Positions 7,642-16,875 of a DNA stretch of 64,000 nucleotides are shown one piece after another (within the stretch, counting starts at the first letter, position 1; each line of letters opens with the position of its first letter). The notes under the pieces were generated by a model, which searched no databases, had not been told where the DNA came from, and worked only from the letters and a program-made list of their open reading frames with translations. A program made the translations under genes and the position numbers. The stretch comes from a bacterium. GTDB taxonomy: Bacteria; Zixibacteria; MSB-5A5; GN15; FEB-12. Where the stretch lies: NCBI GenBank assembly GCA_020444475.1, contig JAHLKV010000004.1:519197-583196 (forward strand), given 5' to 3'.

Positions 7642-9749
7642 AGTATTTCTGCACGGTAGTACTGACCCTCATCCTCGCCGCGCCGACCTTCGCGGCCGAG
7701 CGACTCTTCAGCGAACAGCAGACCAAAGACATCGAAGCCAACGGTCTCTGGCTGCTCGGGAAAGCCGAGCAACCATCGGCCGAACTCCAGGAGTACCTCC
7801 ACGAGCACGAAGACAGTGAGTTTCCGATTCTCAAATGCGGCACGCCGATGCTGATGGACCTCAAGATGGTGGCCAATCTTGACCGCCAGTCACGCACGGC
7901 CGCTTTGGTCGCCAACCCCCGCCCCGACAGCCTCGATCTGACCTACGATTCTCCCGGCGGACAGTTTAAGATTCACTACACCAAAACCGGCACCAATGCC
8001 TGCTACCAGCCGACTGTCGACAGCGACGGTGACGGCGTGCCGAATTATATCGAGACGATGGCTATCATTGCCGACTCCGTGCATAACCAGATTGTTAACG
8101 TCATGGGCTACCCGCCGCCGCCGGAAGATTCCTTCTATGTTGAAGGGGGGGACGAGCGATATGACATCTACGTCCGCAACCTGCCGTCGACTATCTACGG
8201 GCAGACGGTGCCGGATTCGATCAGCCTGGCCCAGGGACCTGATGCCCAGCGGGCGACATCGTTTATGGAATTGGATAACGACTATTCGCATGTCAGTGCC
8301 TATCGGAATCGGCCGCTCGATGCGGTGCGCGTGACCGTTGCCCATGAGTACTTCCACTCGGTGCAGTTCAGCATCGACTACTTCGAGACCGATTTCGTGC
8401 TGGTGGGTGGCACGACGTACTTTGCTGCCCGCTACTGGATGGAGATGTCGGCGGTGTGGATGGAAGAAGCTCTCTATGACGAGTTGAATGATTACTACTT
8501 CTACCTGCCGGTTTTCTACAATGCGCCGCAGACCTCATTCCAACGTTTCAATACAGCGTTTGACCTGCACCCGTATGCGTCGTGTGTCTTTCCGATCTAT
8601 CTCGATCAGCGGTTCGGCCCGGAGATTATCCGTGACATCTGGCTGCGATGCGGCGAGATGGGACCCGGACCGGATTTCCTGGCTGCCTCGTATTTCGCGA
8701 TCGATTCCGTGAGTGGTGGGTCCATGTCGTATGCCAGCGCTTTCCAGGAATTCGCTTTGTGGAACTACTTCACGGGTGAGCGGGCCGCGGTAGCGCCGGC
8801 GGGAATCGGCTATGAGGAGGCCGATGCCTATCCTCAGATTCCCGAGGACAAGATTGGACGGCATTTCAGTTATCCGGTCAGCGTGACAAGTGACGCAAAC
8901 CCGTACATCCCGCAGCATAACGCGGCGGCTTACATGCGCTTCGAAAACGTGGCCAACACCCTGACCAGATTCTGGACCTGCAACTCCGGACCGTTCAGCG
9001 GCGGCTGCACGGATTCCACAGAAGTATTCGACACCACCGGGTGGGATCCGTTCTCGGAGTTCAATCGTATTGACACCGGCTTCTCGGTGAGGCTTCGTTA
9101 TGGACGCAGCCAGTACGTCCCGTGGTCGTGGGGGCTTTCGGTGGTCACTCAGCTCGATTCCGACCCCGACAACTATACCGCCGAGCAGTTCCTGCTTCCG
9201 CACGGTGACTCGCTCAATTTCGTAACCGTGGAGACGCTCAATCAGGCGGCCTATCGGTCGATTCTCTATATCCTGTCATGGGGGACGCCGATTGACTCGT
9301 TTTATACGGCGGGACTGGACACCAATCGCCTGAGTTACGCGGTCCGTGAGACGAGCGCTATCGACTCGGCCCGCGTATACATCCCCTCGGTGGTGCTCAC
9401 CCCGTATCCGAATCCGGCGGTTGTCGCAGAGATGTCCTCGCCGGAGGTGTGGTTCCGATTCAATGTCGCGACCGACAGCGTTGCAGCGCCGATCTTCGAC
9501 TATCCGCTCATGGTGGTTGATGTCTTCTCGATCGCCGGCGAGTATATCGCGACAGTGGAGCGTGTGGTCACCGATCCCATTGCCGATCAGAACAATCGCG
9601 GCGAGTTCAGGGTCAGTTGGGACATGAAAAACAGCTCCGGCAAGAATGTTGCCTCGGGAGCCTATATCGCGTTCGCACGCCTGTACAGTGACAGCCGCAG
9701 GTCCGATCTGCTGGCCGAAGACCGGGTGAAGGTGGCGATTATCAGATGA
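7638..9749 (+). CDS. Secreted MXAN_6640-type putative metalloprotease
   Basis: A 703-residue exported protein. A signal peptide spans residues 1-20. A DSDGDGVPN calcium-binding loop of thrombospondin type-3 style lies at 128-136. The zinc motif HEYFH is at 236-240, followed about 35 residues later by EMSAVWMEEA, which can supply a third ligand, as in gluzincin-like proteases. The C-terminus (from PYPNPAV near 590) has a FlgD-like Ig fold that ends in a GEFRVSWDMKNSSGK segment, typical of secreted FCB-group proteins. Start is GTG 7638, overlapping the previous stop by four bases. The next gene, an ECF S-component, overlaps its end. Proteolytic activity is inferred; substrate unknown. Confidence 0.8.
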   Translation: MKYFCTVVLTLILAAPTFAAERLFSEQQTKDIEANGLWLLGKAEQPSAELQEYLHEHEDSEFPILKCGTPMLMDLKMVANLDRQSRTAALVANPRPDSLDLTYDSPGGQFKIHYTKTGTNACYQPTVDSDGDGVPNYIETMAIIADSVHNQIVNVMGYPPPPEDSFYVEGGDERYDIYVRNLPSTIYGQTVPDSISLAQGPDAQRATSFMELDNDYSHVSAYRNRPLDAVRVTVAHEYFHSVQFSIDYFETDFVLVGGTTYFAARYWMEMSAVWMEEALYDELNDYYFYLPVFYNAPQTSFQRFNTAFDLHPYASCVFPIYLDQRFGPEIIRDIWLRCGEMGPGPDFLAASYFAIDSVSGGSMSYASAFQEFALWNYFTGERAAVAPAGIGYEEADAYPQIPEDKIGRHFSYPVSVTSDANPYIPQHNAAAYMRFENVANTLTRFWTCNSGPFSGGCTDSTEVFDTTGWDPFSEFNRIDTGFSVRLRYGRSQYVPWSWGLSVVTQLDSDPDNYTAEQFLLPHGDSLNFVTVETLNQAAYRSILYILSWGTPIDSFYTAGLDTNRLSYAVRETSAIDSARVYIPSVVLTPYPNPAVVAEMSSPEVWFRFNVATDSVAAPIFDYPLMVVDVFSIAGEYIATVERVVTDPIADQNNRGEFRVSWDMKNSSGKNVASGAYIAFARLYSDSRRSDLLAEDRVKVAIIR

Positions 9750-10276
9750 CGCGCGCCCCGCGGTTGCTTGCCCGGATTGCGCTGTTCTCGGCCCTTGCCT
9801 ATGTGCTCGGCTGGGCCTGCTACTACATCCCGAATGTGAACCTGATTTTTTTTGTCGCCTTCTCGGCCGGCTTTCTCTGGGGCGCAGTTCCCGGTCTGCT
9901 GGTGGGGGCAGTCGGCATGGGCTTATGGAGCGCCTTCAACCCCGGTGGCCCCGCCGATCCAATGGTATTCATTGCACAGGTTGTCGGGATGAGTCTCTCC
10001 GGACTTCTGGGGGCGCTCTTTCTGGCGAGCCGTCGACACGAATCCCCGGCGGTGACTCGCACCGCCGCCCTGGTTGTCGCGGCGCTTGTTTGCACTATCG
10101 CGTTCTACCTGCCCGTCAACGCCGCCGATGCCTGGGTGTACCAGCCATTCTGGCCGCGATTTACGGTCGGCCTGATGGCGGCCATACCGACCCTCATTTC
10201 CAACGCCGTCGCTTTCCCGTTGCTTTTTGGCATCACGCGTCACTTATATGCCAGAGAACGAGTTAAGGCATGGTGA
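9746..10276 (+). CDS. ECF-type transporter substrate-binding (S) component-like membrane protein
   Basis: A 176-residue inner-membrane protein with about five or six hydrophobic helices (around residues 10-27, 33-50, 52-65, 77-93, 105-125 and 135-160). The architecture and the FNPGGPADPMVFIAQ segment between helices 3 and 4 resemble S-components of energy-coupling-factor vitamin transporters. No T-component or ATPase gene lies nearby, so it either borrows a shared ECF module or works alone, as reported for BtuM-type cobalamin proteins. It is translationally coupled upstream to the metalloprotease and downstream to an outer-membrane barrel, which suggests uptake of a substrate across both membranes. 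Substrate unknown. Confidence 0.62.
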   Translation: MTRAPRLLARIALFSALAYVLGWACYYIPNVNLIFFVAFSAGFLWGAVPGLLVGAVGMGLWSAFNPGGPADPMVFIAQVVGMSLSGLLGALFLASRRHESPAVTRTAALVVAALVCTIAFYLPVNAADAWVYQPFWPRFTVGLMAAIPTLISNAVAFPLLFGITRHLYARERVKAW

Positions 10277-12324
10277 AAGTAACTTTCATAGTCGCACTTC
10301 TGGCGGTGGCCGTCCCGGCGGTACCTGGCCAGGCGGCCCCGGATTCCACCCGGGTGCCGGCCGACACGACGGTCTTGGATTCGACCGTCATGCTCACCGA
10401 CAGCCTCTTTCTTTATGAAGACATCCTCCCGGATTCATTGCTCTCGGATACGTTGACCGAAGCCCAGAAAGCACAGCTTCGGTTCGAAGCCCGCCGCAAG
10501 ATGATGCAGGAATCGCGCGAAGAGGAGTTTGAGTACATTACACCCGTCAGCTATTTCGACTCGCTGACCTCCCGGTTCGCGCCTCGTCCGCTCGATAAGC
10601 GCGAAGTGATCGACCGTTCGTTCTATCACGACCCCGGCGACTACTACCGATTTGATCCCGGCTATTTTACCGCAGACCGTCAGGCAACTCCGATGCGCAA
10701 GACCGTCCATCCGTACACCCTCTCCGGCAATCGGCTCAATGTCATGCACGGCAGCTCGCAGTTGCATCCGTTCGAGCACAGTATCGAACCGGACGGTCTG
10801 ATGGACTTGAACGACATCCCGACCGCCCTCGATGATCAGGTGTACACGCTTGATGGTCCGGCCGGTATGGTGTTTGGCGCCGATCAGGGCGTGGCTACGC
10901 TGCTTACTTTGCCCGGCCAGTACGATGACGACGATGCGCACAGTGCGTTTCTGGTCGACAAGGGCAGCTATGGTTATTCGTACGCCCGGGCGCGGTATCT
11001 TCGGAAGTTTACCGATGGCCGTACGGTAAACTTCTCGATCGGCTACCGCAACTCCGATGGTCCTTATCTCTCGACCGACGACGATGCGTACCACTACACC
11101 GGCGAGATCTACACTCCGGTCAGGGGGAACTACGCGCTGCGCGCGAAAGGGAGGCTGTACGATCGGGAAGGACCGCTTCGCATCCAGCCGGATATCTCCG
11201 GCACGGTAGTCCGGCGCGATCGATTTGACCGGAGCGCCGATGTCGCTTTGCAGCGCAATGACGACGACCGGTCCGGCAACTGGCAGTTGCACTACAGATA
11301 TCTTCGAGGCAGCTCCGACATATTCGGCGTGTATCTCAGCAAGTTTAATCAGTTTGGGCACGGTACCACCATCGCGCGTGAGTGGGCCGACAGCAGCCGG
11401 GCTTTTCGCGCCGAAATCAACCTCGACAATCAGGAATACGACAACAGCTATGATTCGTACGATCGCACCGGCGCCTCGGCGTTCGTGAATATCGCCGATC
11501 TTTCCGACGGCTGGCGGTTCGCGCTGCGCGCCGGTACGCGCTGGAGTGAGGACTACGACGTGATGCCGTCGGTGGCAGTCACCGCGCTTCGGCAATCGCA
11601 CGCGCTGTTTGTGATGCTGTCGGCGGGCTACATGGTACGGGAGCCTGCGCTGCAGGAGCTGCATCATCCGTATCGACGCACCACTATCTACCCGGTCGGC
11701 TCACTCAACTACGCCGATCGCGGCAACGACTCTCTCTCGAAAGAAACCCAGTTCACGGCGTCGGCAGTCGCGAAGTGGGGGACCGACCGGGCGAGTGTGA
11801 CTCTCAGTGCCACCGGGGGACGTATCGTTGATGGTATCGACTGGATTCAGACCGATGAGGTCATCGAGGGTTCGCTGACCCGGGTCTTCGGCCCGCACAA
11901 CGGCGATATTGACTTCGCCAACCTCTCGGTGGAACCTTCGTTCAAACTCTGGGATCTGGTGCGGTTCAGCGCCGGCGGCGCCTATCACTATACCGACTAC
12001 GAGCTGTACGCAGACACCTACCGACCGTACGCGCCGGACTATCAGATGTGGGCCGGGACGGAGTTGCATGTTTTCTGGCCGCAGAAGCTGATTCACCTGT
12101 ATGCCTACGGTGAAGTGACCTATACGTCGAGCTACGACGGCTACTATCAATTGAATCTCGGGCAGGATCCGGTCTTCAACGCCAAACTGAGCCTCCAGAT
12201 GGGGCGCTTCCGATGGCACTTCATCTTCCAGAATCTTCTCAACCGCGTGTACGAGTCACGCGAGTTCAGCAGCTATATCGGACGGTACAACTCCTACGGG
12301 TTCGTCTGGGAATTCCTGAACTGA
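10270..12324 (+). CDS. TonB-dependent-receptor-like outer-membrane beta-barrel
   Basis: A 684-residue exported protein with a signal peptide (residues 1-22), an acidic Asp/Ser/Thr-rich stretch, and a short plug-like segment near residues 178-218 (DLNDIP, then LDGPAGMVFGADQG, as in TonB receptors). About 450 residues of alternating beta strands follow, ending in aromatic residues (GFVWEFLN), as expected of a barrel terminal strand. The plug looks reduced, and no carboxypeptidase-like domain precedes it. It overlaps the ECF S-component gene by seven bases, so the two probably import the same small molecule. The family call is from pattern; ligand and TonB dependence are not shown by the sequence. 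Confidence 0.68.
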   Translation: MVKVTFIVALLAVAVPAVPGQAAPDSTRVPADTTVLDSTVMLTDSLFLYEDILPDSLLSDTLTEAQKAQLRFEARRKMMQESREEEFEYITPVSYFDSLTSRFAPRPLDKREVIDRSFYHDPGDYYRFDPGYFTADRQATPMRKTVHPYTLSGNRLNVMHGSSQLHPFEHSIEPDGLMDLNDIPTALDDQVYTLDGPAGMVFGADQGVATLLTLPGQYDDDDAHSAFLVDKGSYGYSYARARYLRKFTDGRTVNFSIGYRNSDGPYLSTDDDAYHYTGEIYTPVRGNYALRAKGRLYDREGPLRIQPDISGTVVRRDRFDRSADVALQRNDDDRSGNWQLHYRYLRGSSDIFGVYLSKFNQFGHGTTIAREWADSSRAFRAEINLDNQEYDNSYDSYDRTGASAFVNIADLSDGWRFALRAGTRWSEDYDVMPSVAVTALRQSHALFVMLSAGYMVREPALQELHHPYRRTTIYPVGSLNYADRGNDSLSKETQFTASAVAKWGTDRASVTLSATGGRIVDGIDWIQTDEVIEGSLTRVFGPHNGDIDFANLSVEPSFKLWDLVRFSAGGAYHYTDYELYADTYRPYAPDYQMWAGTELHVFWPQKLIHLYAYGEVTYTSSYDGYYQLNLGQDPVFNAKLSLQMGRFRWHFIFQNLLNRVYESREFSSYIGRYNSYGFVWEFLN

Positions 12325-12406
12325 TCCGACACGAATCTGCTCCCGATTGTGGAGTGGAAAGCTCTACTTGACAGTCCCGCCATTCCTCACCACATTGTAA
12401 TCCATT

Positions 12407-12964
12407 ATGGAGACGACTCTTACTCGCGATGCGGCGTATCAACTGGTGCTGGAGAAGATCGGCCGCAACAACCTGCTTAAGCATATCCTGGCGGTCGAAG
12501 CCGGCATGCGGGCGGTCGCCCGGAAACTCGGGGAGGACGAGGACTACTGGGGGCTGGTTGGTCTCATTCACGATCTTGACTACAACGAGACCAAAGACGA
12601 CGCTCCTCGTCACACCTATGTCACCCAGGAGTGGCTGGAATCGTACGGTCTTCCCGACGACGCCTGGCGGGCCATCCACGCCCACCCCGGCCATGTGCCG
12701 TGCGAAAGCACACTCGACTGGGCCCTCTATTCGGTTGACCCGACCACCGGGTTCATTGTCGCCTGCGCGCTGATGCATCCCGACAAAAAGCTCGCGCCGA
12801 TCGACGAGGAGTTTATGCTCCGCCGCTTCAAAGAGAAACGTTTTGCCGCCGGCGCTACCCGTGAGAATATGGCCGCCTGCAGCCGGCTCGGACTCGAGCT
12901 CGGCGAGTTCCTTATAATTGTGAAGAGCGGGATGATGACGATCACCGACGAACTGGGGCTGTAG
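12407..12964 (+). CDS. HD-domain (HDIG-type) hydrolase
   Basis: A 185-residue cytoplasmic protein of the small HD family. Conserved metal ligands appear as a His in LLKHILAVEAGM near residue 25 and the HD pair in GLIHDLDYNE near residue 51. Later His residues at IHAHPGH near 87 fit the rest of the site. Such proteins are metal-dependent phosphohydrolases, often of nucleotides, but this subgroup has no assigned substrate. It is separated from the barrel gene by 82 bases with no obvious Shine-Dalgarno. Its stop codon TAG overlaps the GTG start of the MFS gene by one base, implying joint translation. Confidence 0.75.
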   Translation: METTLTRDAAYQLVLEKIGRNNLLKHILAVEAGMRAVARKLGEDEDYWGLVGLIHDLDYNETKDDAPRHTYVTQEWLESYGLPDDAWRAIHAHPGHVPCESTLDWALYSVDPTTGFIVACALMHPDKKLAPIDEEFMLRRFKEKRFAAGATRENMAACSRLGLELGEFLIIVKSGMMTITDELGL

Positions 12965-14301
12965 TGTCAGCTACCTCCGGTTCACTCTGGCGGCGCGATG
13001 TGGTCGGCTGGTCGCTGTACGACTTCGCCAACACGATCTATTCGATGAACATCGTGTCGCTCTATCTCAAGCGATACATCGTCGAAGATCTCGGCTATGG
13101 CGACCGTTACTATGACATCCCGTTCGCCATCTCGATGGCTGTCGCCGCGCTGGTGCTTCCGGCGCTCGGCGCCATGTCCGACCACGCTACCCGCAAGAAG
13201 CTGTTCCTTCTGCTGTTTACGCTCACCTGCTGTCTGGCATCGGGGCTGCTGGCGATCGTGCCAAGCAGCATGATCTTCCTGCTTCTGGGGCTGTTCATGA
13301 TCGCCAATTTCGCGTACGAAGCCGGTCAGCCGTTTTACAACGCGCTGCTGTATTCGGTCGCCGAAGGCAAACAGGCGCGATTTGTTTCGGGCCTCGGTGT
13401 GTCACTTGGCTATGTCGGCTCGATAGTCGGCATGATCATGGTCCTGCCGTTTGTGACCGGCGACCTGTTTGGTATCGATATACCATTTCTGGCAGGTGGC
13501 GGCAAAGTCGCCGCGTTCCTCCCGACCGCCATTCTCTTTTTCGTGTTTGCCGTCCCCGTCTTCCTGTGGGTGAAAGAACGACCGCTCGAGCTGCCGGGAC
13601 CGATGACGATCAAGGGTGGTTACCGCGACGTGTGGGACGGGCTTCGCGAGACAAAAAAATACCCCGGCGTCCTTCGCTTTCTTATCGCCGACTATTTCTT
13701 CGAGGATGCCGTCGCAACGGTGATTATCAATATCGGGCTGTACTGCTCACTGGTGATCGGCATGGCTGATGATGAGATCACGCTCTTTCTGATCATCTCA
13801 ACCGCCTCGGCGGTGGTGGGATCATACGTGATCGGTCTGATCAGCCGCCGGGTATCGCTGAAAGTGCTCGTGCAGGCTATCGTGGTCGGATGGATCGTGG
13901 CCCTGATCGCCTTTGTCGCGGTCGAGAACCGGACGGTTATCTGGATTCTCGGCTCGCTGGTGGGCGTTCTCCTCGGCGGTCTCTGGACCACCACTCGTCC
14001 GATGCTGGCCGAACTGGTGCCGCATGATCAACTGGGACGGTTTTTCGGTTTGTTTTCGCTTTCGGGTCGAGCCGCTGCGGTGGTTGGCCCGCTGGTGTGG
14101 ACGGCTATCGTCTACCTCTTTCATCCCGGTCAACCGCTCGGGCGCCGGCTGGCCGGATCGCTCGGCCTTGGATCCGATGCTGTCTGGCTGCCGTATAAAC
14201 TGGCAGTGCTTTCGCTGGCGGTCCTGATGATCGTCGGCCTCGTCATTTTCCGTAAGGTCCCGGACACACATCGAGGAGCCCATGCCCAGACAGCACGATG
14301 A
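12964..14301 (+). CDS. MFS transporter, UMF1/Atg22-like family
   Basis: A 445-residue inner-membrane transporter with about 12 hydrophobic helices. The N-terminal WSLYDFANTIYSMNIVSLYL segment (residues 14-33) is the hallmark of the UMF1 (Vps/Atg22-like) branch of the major facilitator superfamily. GAMSDHATRKK near residue 70 is the MFS loop 2-3 signature. Family members are thought to export amino acids or other small metabolites, but bacterial substrates are not known. It starts at a GTG overlapping the HD gene stop, and it overlaps the start of the downstream PHP gene by 20 bases. Confidence 0.82.
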   Translation: MSATSGSLWRRDVVGWSLYDFANTIYSMNIVSLYLKRYIVEDLGYGDRYYDIPFAISMAVAALVLPALGAMSDHATRKKLFLLLFTLTCCLASGLLAIVPSSMIFLLLGLFMIANFAYEAGQPFYNALLYSVAEGKQARFVSGLGVSLGYVGSIVGMIMVLPFVTGDLFGIDIPFLAGGGKVAAFLPTAILFFVFAVPVFLWVKERPLELPGPMTIKGGYRDVWDGLRETKKYPGVLRFLIADYFFEDAVATVIINIGLYCSLVIGMADDEITLFLIISTASAVVGSYVIGLISRRVSLKVLVQAIVVGWIVALIAFVAVENRTVIWILGSLVGVLLGGLWTTTRPMLAELVPHDQLGRFFGLFSLSGRAAAVVGPLVWTAIVYLFHPGQPLGRRLAGSLGLGSDAVWLPYKLAVLSLAVLMIVGLVIFRKVPDTHRGAHAQTAR

Positions 14302-15367
14302 TTGGTATTACTACTCCGGCGCGATTCATGTCCACACGACGGAATCGGATGGGACCCGGTCGCTCGAAGAGGTCGCGAAGATCGGCGCCGACGCCGGGTG
14401 TGACTTCATCCTGTTCGCCGATCACATGACTCTGAGCAACCGCCAGGCGGGCAAAGAGGGGTGGTACCACAAATGCCTGGTGCTGGTCGGGTATGAACAC
14501 AACGACGTCGCCGACAAAAACCACTTTCTCATATTCGATTCGCCCGGCGTCTATCCCAACGAAATGACCGCTGCCGAGTACGTGGCTGCCGCGCGCCGCG
14601 ACGGCGCCCTGGGAATTATCGCTCATCCCGACGAGCAGCGTGATGTCATGGCCCAGTATCCGCCGTACGAATGGACGGACTGGTCAATCGATGATGTCGA
14701 CGGGATCGAGTTGTGGAATCAGATGTCGGAGTGGATGGAGCGGCTCACCAAAGCCAACCGGGTGCTGATGATCTGGTCGCCGCGCAAGTCGATGATAGGT
14801 CCCACCGACCGGGTTTTTCGCAAATGGGACGAAGTGAACAAAACCCGCAAGTGTGTGGGGATAGCGTCGGTCGATGCGCACGGCTTCCCGGTTGGACTCG
14901 GACCGTTTACGTTCAGAATATTCCCTTACAAAGTACACTTCCGTACCCTTCGCACCCACTTGATCCTGCCCGAGAAACTCTCGGACGATCTCGACATCGC
15001 CCGAAAGCAGATTTATGACGCCCTGCGCGATTGCCGGGCATTCGGGTCGAACATCCGGTGGGGGGATGCCGATGCGTTCGAGTTCTATGCTACCGGCAAG
15101 GCGGAGCGGGTGATGATCGGCGGCAGTCTGCCGACGCTCGACGGCGCCCAGCTTCACGTTCGGTTGCCGGAGCCGGCGGATCTGAAACTGGTCGGCAACG
15201 GCGAGACGATTCTTGAGACAACCTCCGACCATGTCGACTATCACGTGGACCATCCCGGAGCCTACCGTGTGGAGGCGTGGAAGAACGGTCGTTGCTGGAT
15301 ATTCTCCAACCATATAAGGATCGGGTTGGAGTATGACCGGACCAGGACAGAGGAGACGGCTCGGTGA
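14282..15367 (+). CDS. PHP-domain metal-dependent phosphoesterase
   Basis: A 361-residue protein with PHP metal-ligand motifs in order: AIHVHTTESDG near residues 14-24, LFADHM near 44, GYEHND near 70, IIAHPDEQRD near 110 and SVDAHGF near 200. After the catalytic domain, about 120 residues form a beta-rich C-terminal region resembling the small fold appended to many CehA/McbA-type PHP proteins. Activity is probably hydrolysis of a phosphate ester, but the substrate is unknown. ATG 14282 has GAGG five bases upstream. The 3' end overlaps the Janus-like gene by four bases. It is distinct from the shorter PHP protein at 6805. Confidence 0.8.
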   Translation: MPRQHDDWYYYSGAIHVHTTESDGTRSLEEVAKIGADAGCDFILFADHMTLSNRQAGKEGWYHKCLVLVGYEHNDVADKNHFLIFDSPGVYPNEMTAAEYVAAARRDGALGIIAHPDEQRDVMAQYPPYEWTDWSIDDVDGIELWNQMSEWMERLTKANRVLMIWSPRKSMIGPTDRVFRKWDEVNKTRKCVGIASVDAHGFPVGLGPFTFRIFPYKVHFRTLRTHLILPEKLSDDLDIARKQIYDALRDCRAFGSNIRWGDADAFEFYATGKAERVMIGGSLPTLDGAQLHVRLPEPADLKLVGNGETILETTSDHVDYHVDHPGAYRVEAWKNGRCWIFSNHIRIGLEYDRTRTEETAR

Positions 15368-15765
15368 AGATGTCGGTAGTGGATTTCGACCGTCTTGTGG
15401 GATCGCCTCAGAATTCGAGCGGCGGGAAGATTGTCTGCAAATTCATCATCGTGGAATGGTCCGCCGAGCTGTCGTTGGTGTTTGGTCCGGTTCGGGCGTT
15501 CGAGTACCACGCCTGGTTGTTGGAGCGTTTCTGCCGGGAGCGGCAGATCGCCGCCGGCTGGGTCAAGAAGCCCGATCTGGTGGAGGTCTACGATCGCTCG
15601 GTCACCCTGCATGGAGGCGGCTGGATGGAACTCGATTTCGGGGAGAAGCAGGCCGAAATCTACGGATCATCGACTGCCTACGGTCCGTATCGCGCGGATC
15701 TGGCGCGTGCAATCATCGCAGATCATCCCCATTTTGCCCGCTTTCGAGTGAAGTACTCCCGGTAA
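15364..15765 (+). CDS. Janus/Ocnus-family (phosphohistidine phosphatase PHPT1-like) protein
   Basis: A 133-residue cytoplasmic protein. The pattern KFIIVEW near residue 26, EYHAWLLERF near 47, HGGGWMEL near 83, then AEIYGSSTAYGPYRADLARAI and a final HFARFRVKYS follows the layout of animal PHPT1 / Drosophila Janus. There, a YHADIYD segment holds the catalytic His, followed by GGGRI and YGYSMAYGP. His48 here aligns with that catalytic His. PHPT1 removes phosphate from histidine and lysine side chains; bacterial homologues are little studied. It overlaps the PHP gene by four bases. The assignment is from remembered motif order, not a search. Confidence 0.6.
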   Translation: MKMSVVDFDRLVGSPQNSSGGKIVCKFIIVEWSAELSLVFGPVRAFEYHAWLLERFCRERQIAAGWVKKPDLVEVYDRSVTLHGGGWMELDFGEKQAEIYGSSTAYGPYRADLARAIIADHPHFARFRVKYSR

Positions 15766-15888
15766 CCTGTTCGGTTTCTCCTGCAACTTTCGATTACATT
15801 GTCTAGCAACTGTTTAGAATGGGAGATGGGAGCTGTCGAGGGGGATGAAGCGGGGGCGCCCCGGTGGGGCGAAAACTCCAAAAAGGTG

Positions 15889-15917
15889 TTGACTTTGGTA
15901 CGTAGTAAAGTTAGAGT
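15889..15917 (+). promoter_or_regulatory. Predicted sigma-70-type promoter of the nuo operon
   Basis: A TTGACT -35 box at 15889-15894 and a TAGAGT -10 box at 15912-15917 are separated by exactly 17 bases. They lie about 45 bases before nuoA in a 197-base intergenic gap. The leader then carries GGGGAG and GAGG ribosome binding sites before ATG 15963. No other recognisable promoter was seen within the nuo cluster. Confidence 0.6.
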
Positions 15918-15962
15918 TGAGGCAATATTCAGTCACCCCGTGAGGGGAGTGAGGCACAGAGC

Positions 15963-16319
15963 ATGTTTGAGCAGCTATATCCGATCTTGTTCCTGCTTCT
16001 GGTCGCTGCCGGTTTGGCCGTCATCATGGCCGGCGCCTCGATCTTTCTGGGGCGGCGTACCTCGTTGGGCCGCAAGGGCCAGGCATATGAGTGCGGAATC
16101 GAGCCCGAAGGGTCCACCAAAGACCCCATACCTGTGAAGTTCTTCCTGGTCGCAATTTCGTTTATCCTGTTCGACCTCGAAATAATCTTCCTTTTGCCTT
16201 ATGCTATAGTTGCTCGCGATCTGGGGATATATGGGCTGCTGGCGATCTCGTTCTTCGTATTTGTCATTTTGATCGGTTACATCTATGAACTCGGTCGCGG
16301 AGCGCTCAAATGGGGTTAG
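15963..16319 (+). CDS. nuoA: NADH-quinone oxidoreductase subunit A
   Basis: Small membrane subunit of respiratory complex I that lies near the quinone site at the junction of the membrane and peripheral arms. The 118-residue protein has three transmembrane helices (about residues 6-28, 60-80 and 88-110). The conserved loop [32 protein letters not shown] is split across residues 42-73; its Cys and acidic residues mark the family. First gene of the nuo operon. It overlaps nuoB by ten bases, and a GAGG sits eight bases before the ATG. Confidence 0.96.
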   Translation: MFEQLYPILFLLLVAAGLAVIMAGASIFLGRRTSLGRKGQAYECGIEPEGSTKDPIPVKFFLVAISFILFDLEIIFLLPYAIVARDLGIYGLLAISFFVFVILIGYIYELGRGALKWG

Positions 16320-16813
16320 AAGAGAAGATTCCCGATTCAGTAATCCTGACCACGCTTGACAAGATGGTCAACTGGGCGCGCAAACGCTCCATGTGGCCGC
16401 TTGGATTTGGACTGGCCTGCTGTGCGATTGAGATGATATCCACTTTCTCGGCGCACTTCGATCTCTCCCGGTTCGGCATGGAAGTCATGCGCCCGTCGCC
16501 CCGCCAGGCGGACCTGATGATTATCGCCGGGCGTGTTTCCATGAAGATGGCGCCGGTAGTGAAAACGCTGTATGAGCAGATGCCGAATCCGAAATGGGTT
16601 ATCTCGATGGGCGCCTGTGCGTCCTGCGGCGGTGTCTTCAATAACTACGCGATCCTCCAGGGGGTAGATCGCATTATCCCCGTCGATATCTATGTCCCCG
16701 GCTGCCCGCCGAGACCGGAGCAGCTCATGGACGGAATAATAAAGCTTCACGAAAAACTCCAGAGTGAATCCCTGAAGGATGCGCGTGAGGAGTGGGGGCG
16801 TCGCATCGGCTAA
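16310..16813 (+). CDS. nuoB: NADH-quinone oxidoreductase subunit B
   Basis: Peripheral-arm subunit carrying iron-sulfur cluster N2, the last electron donor to quinone. The 167-residue protein shows all N2 ligands in the expected spacing: tandem Cys37-Cys38, Cys103 in GACASCGG and Cys132 in VPGCPPRPE. Spacing matches the Escherichia coli subunit. It overlaps nuoA by ten bases. A 62-base gap with no separate promoter visible precedes nuoC. Confidence 0.97.
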   Translation: MGLEEKIPDSVILTTLDKMVNWARKRSMWPLGFGLACCAIEMISTFSAHFDLSRFGMEVMRPSPRQADLMIIAGRVSMKMAPVVKTLYEQMPNPKWVISMGACASCGGVFNNYAILQGVDRIIPVDIYVPGCPPRPEQLMDGIIKLHEKLQSESLKDAREEWGRRIG

Positions 16814-16875
16814 GGCGATACGAAGCCGACCGGACGCAGGACTTAAAGCTGGTATTGTGAAATTCGGAACAATCA

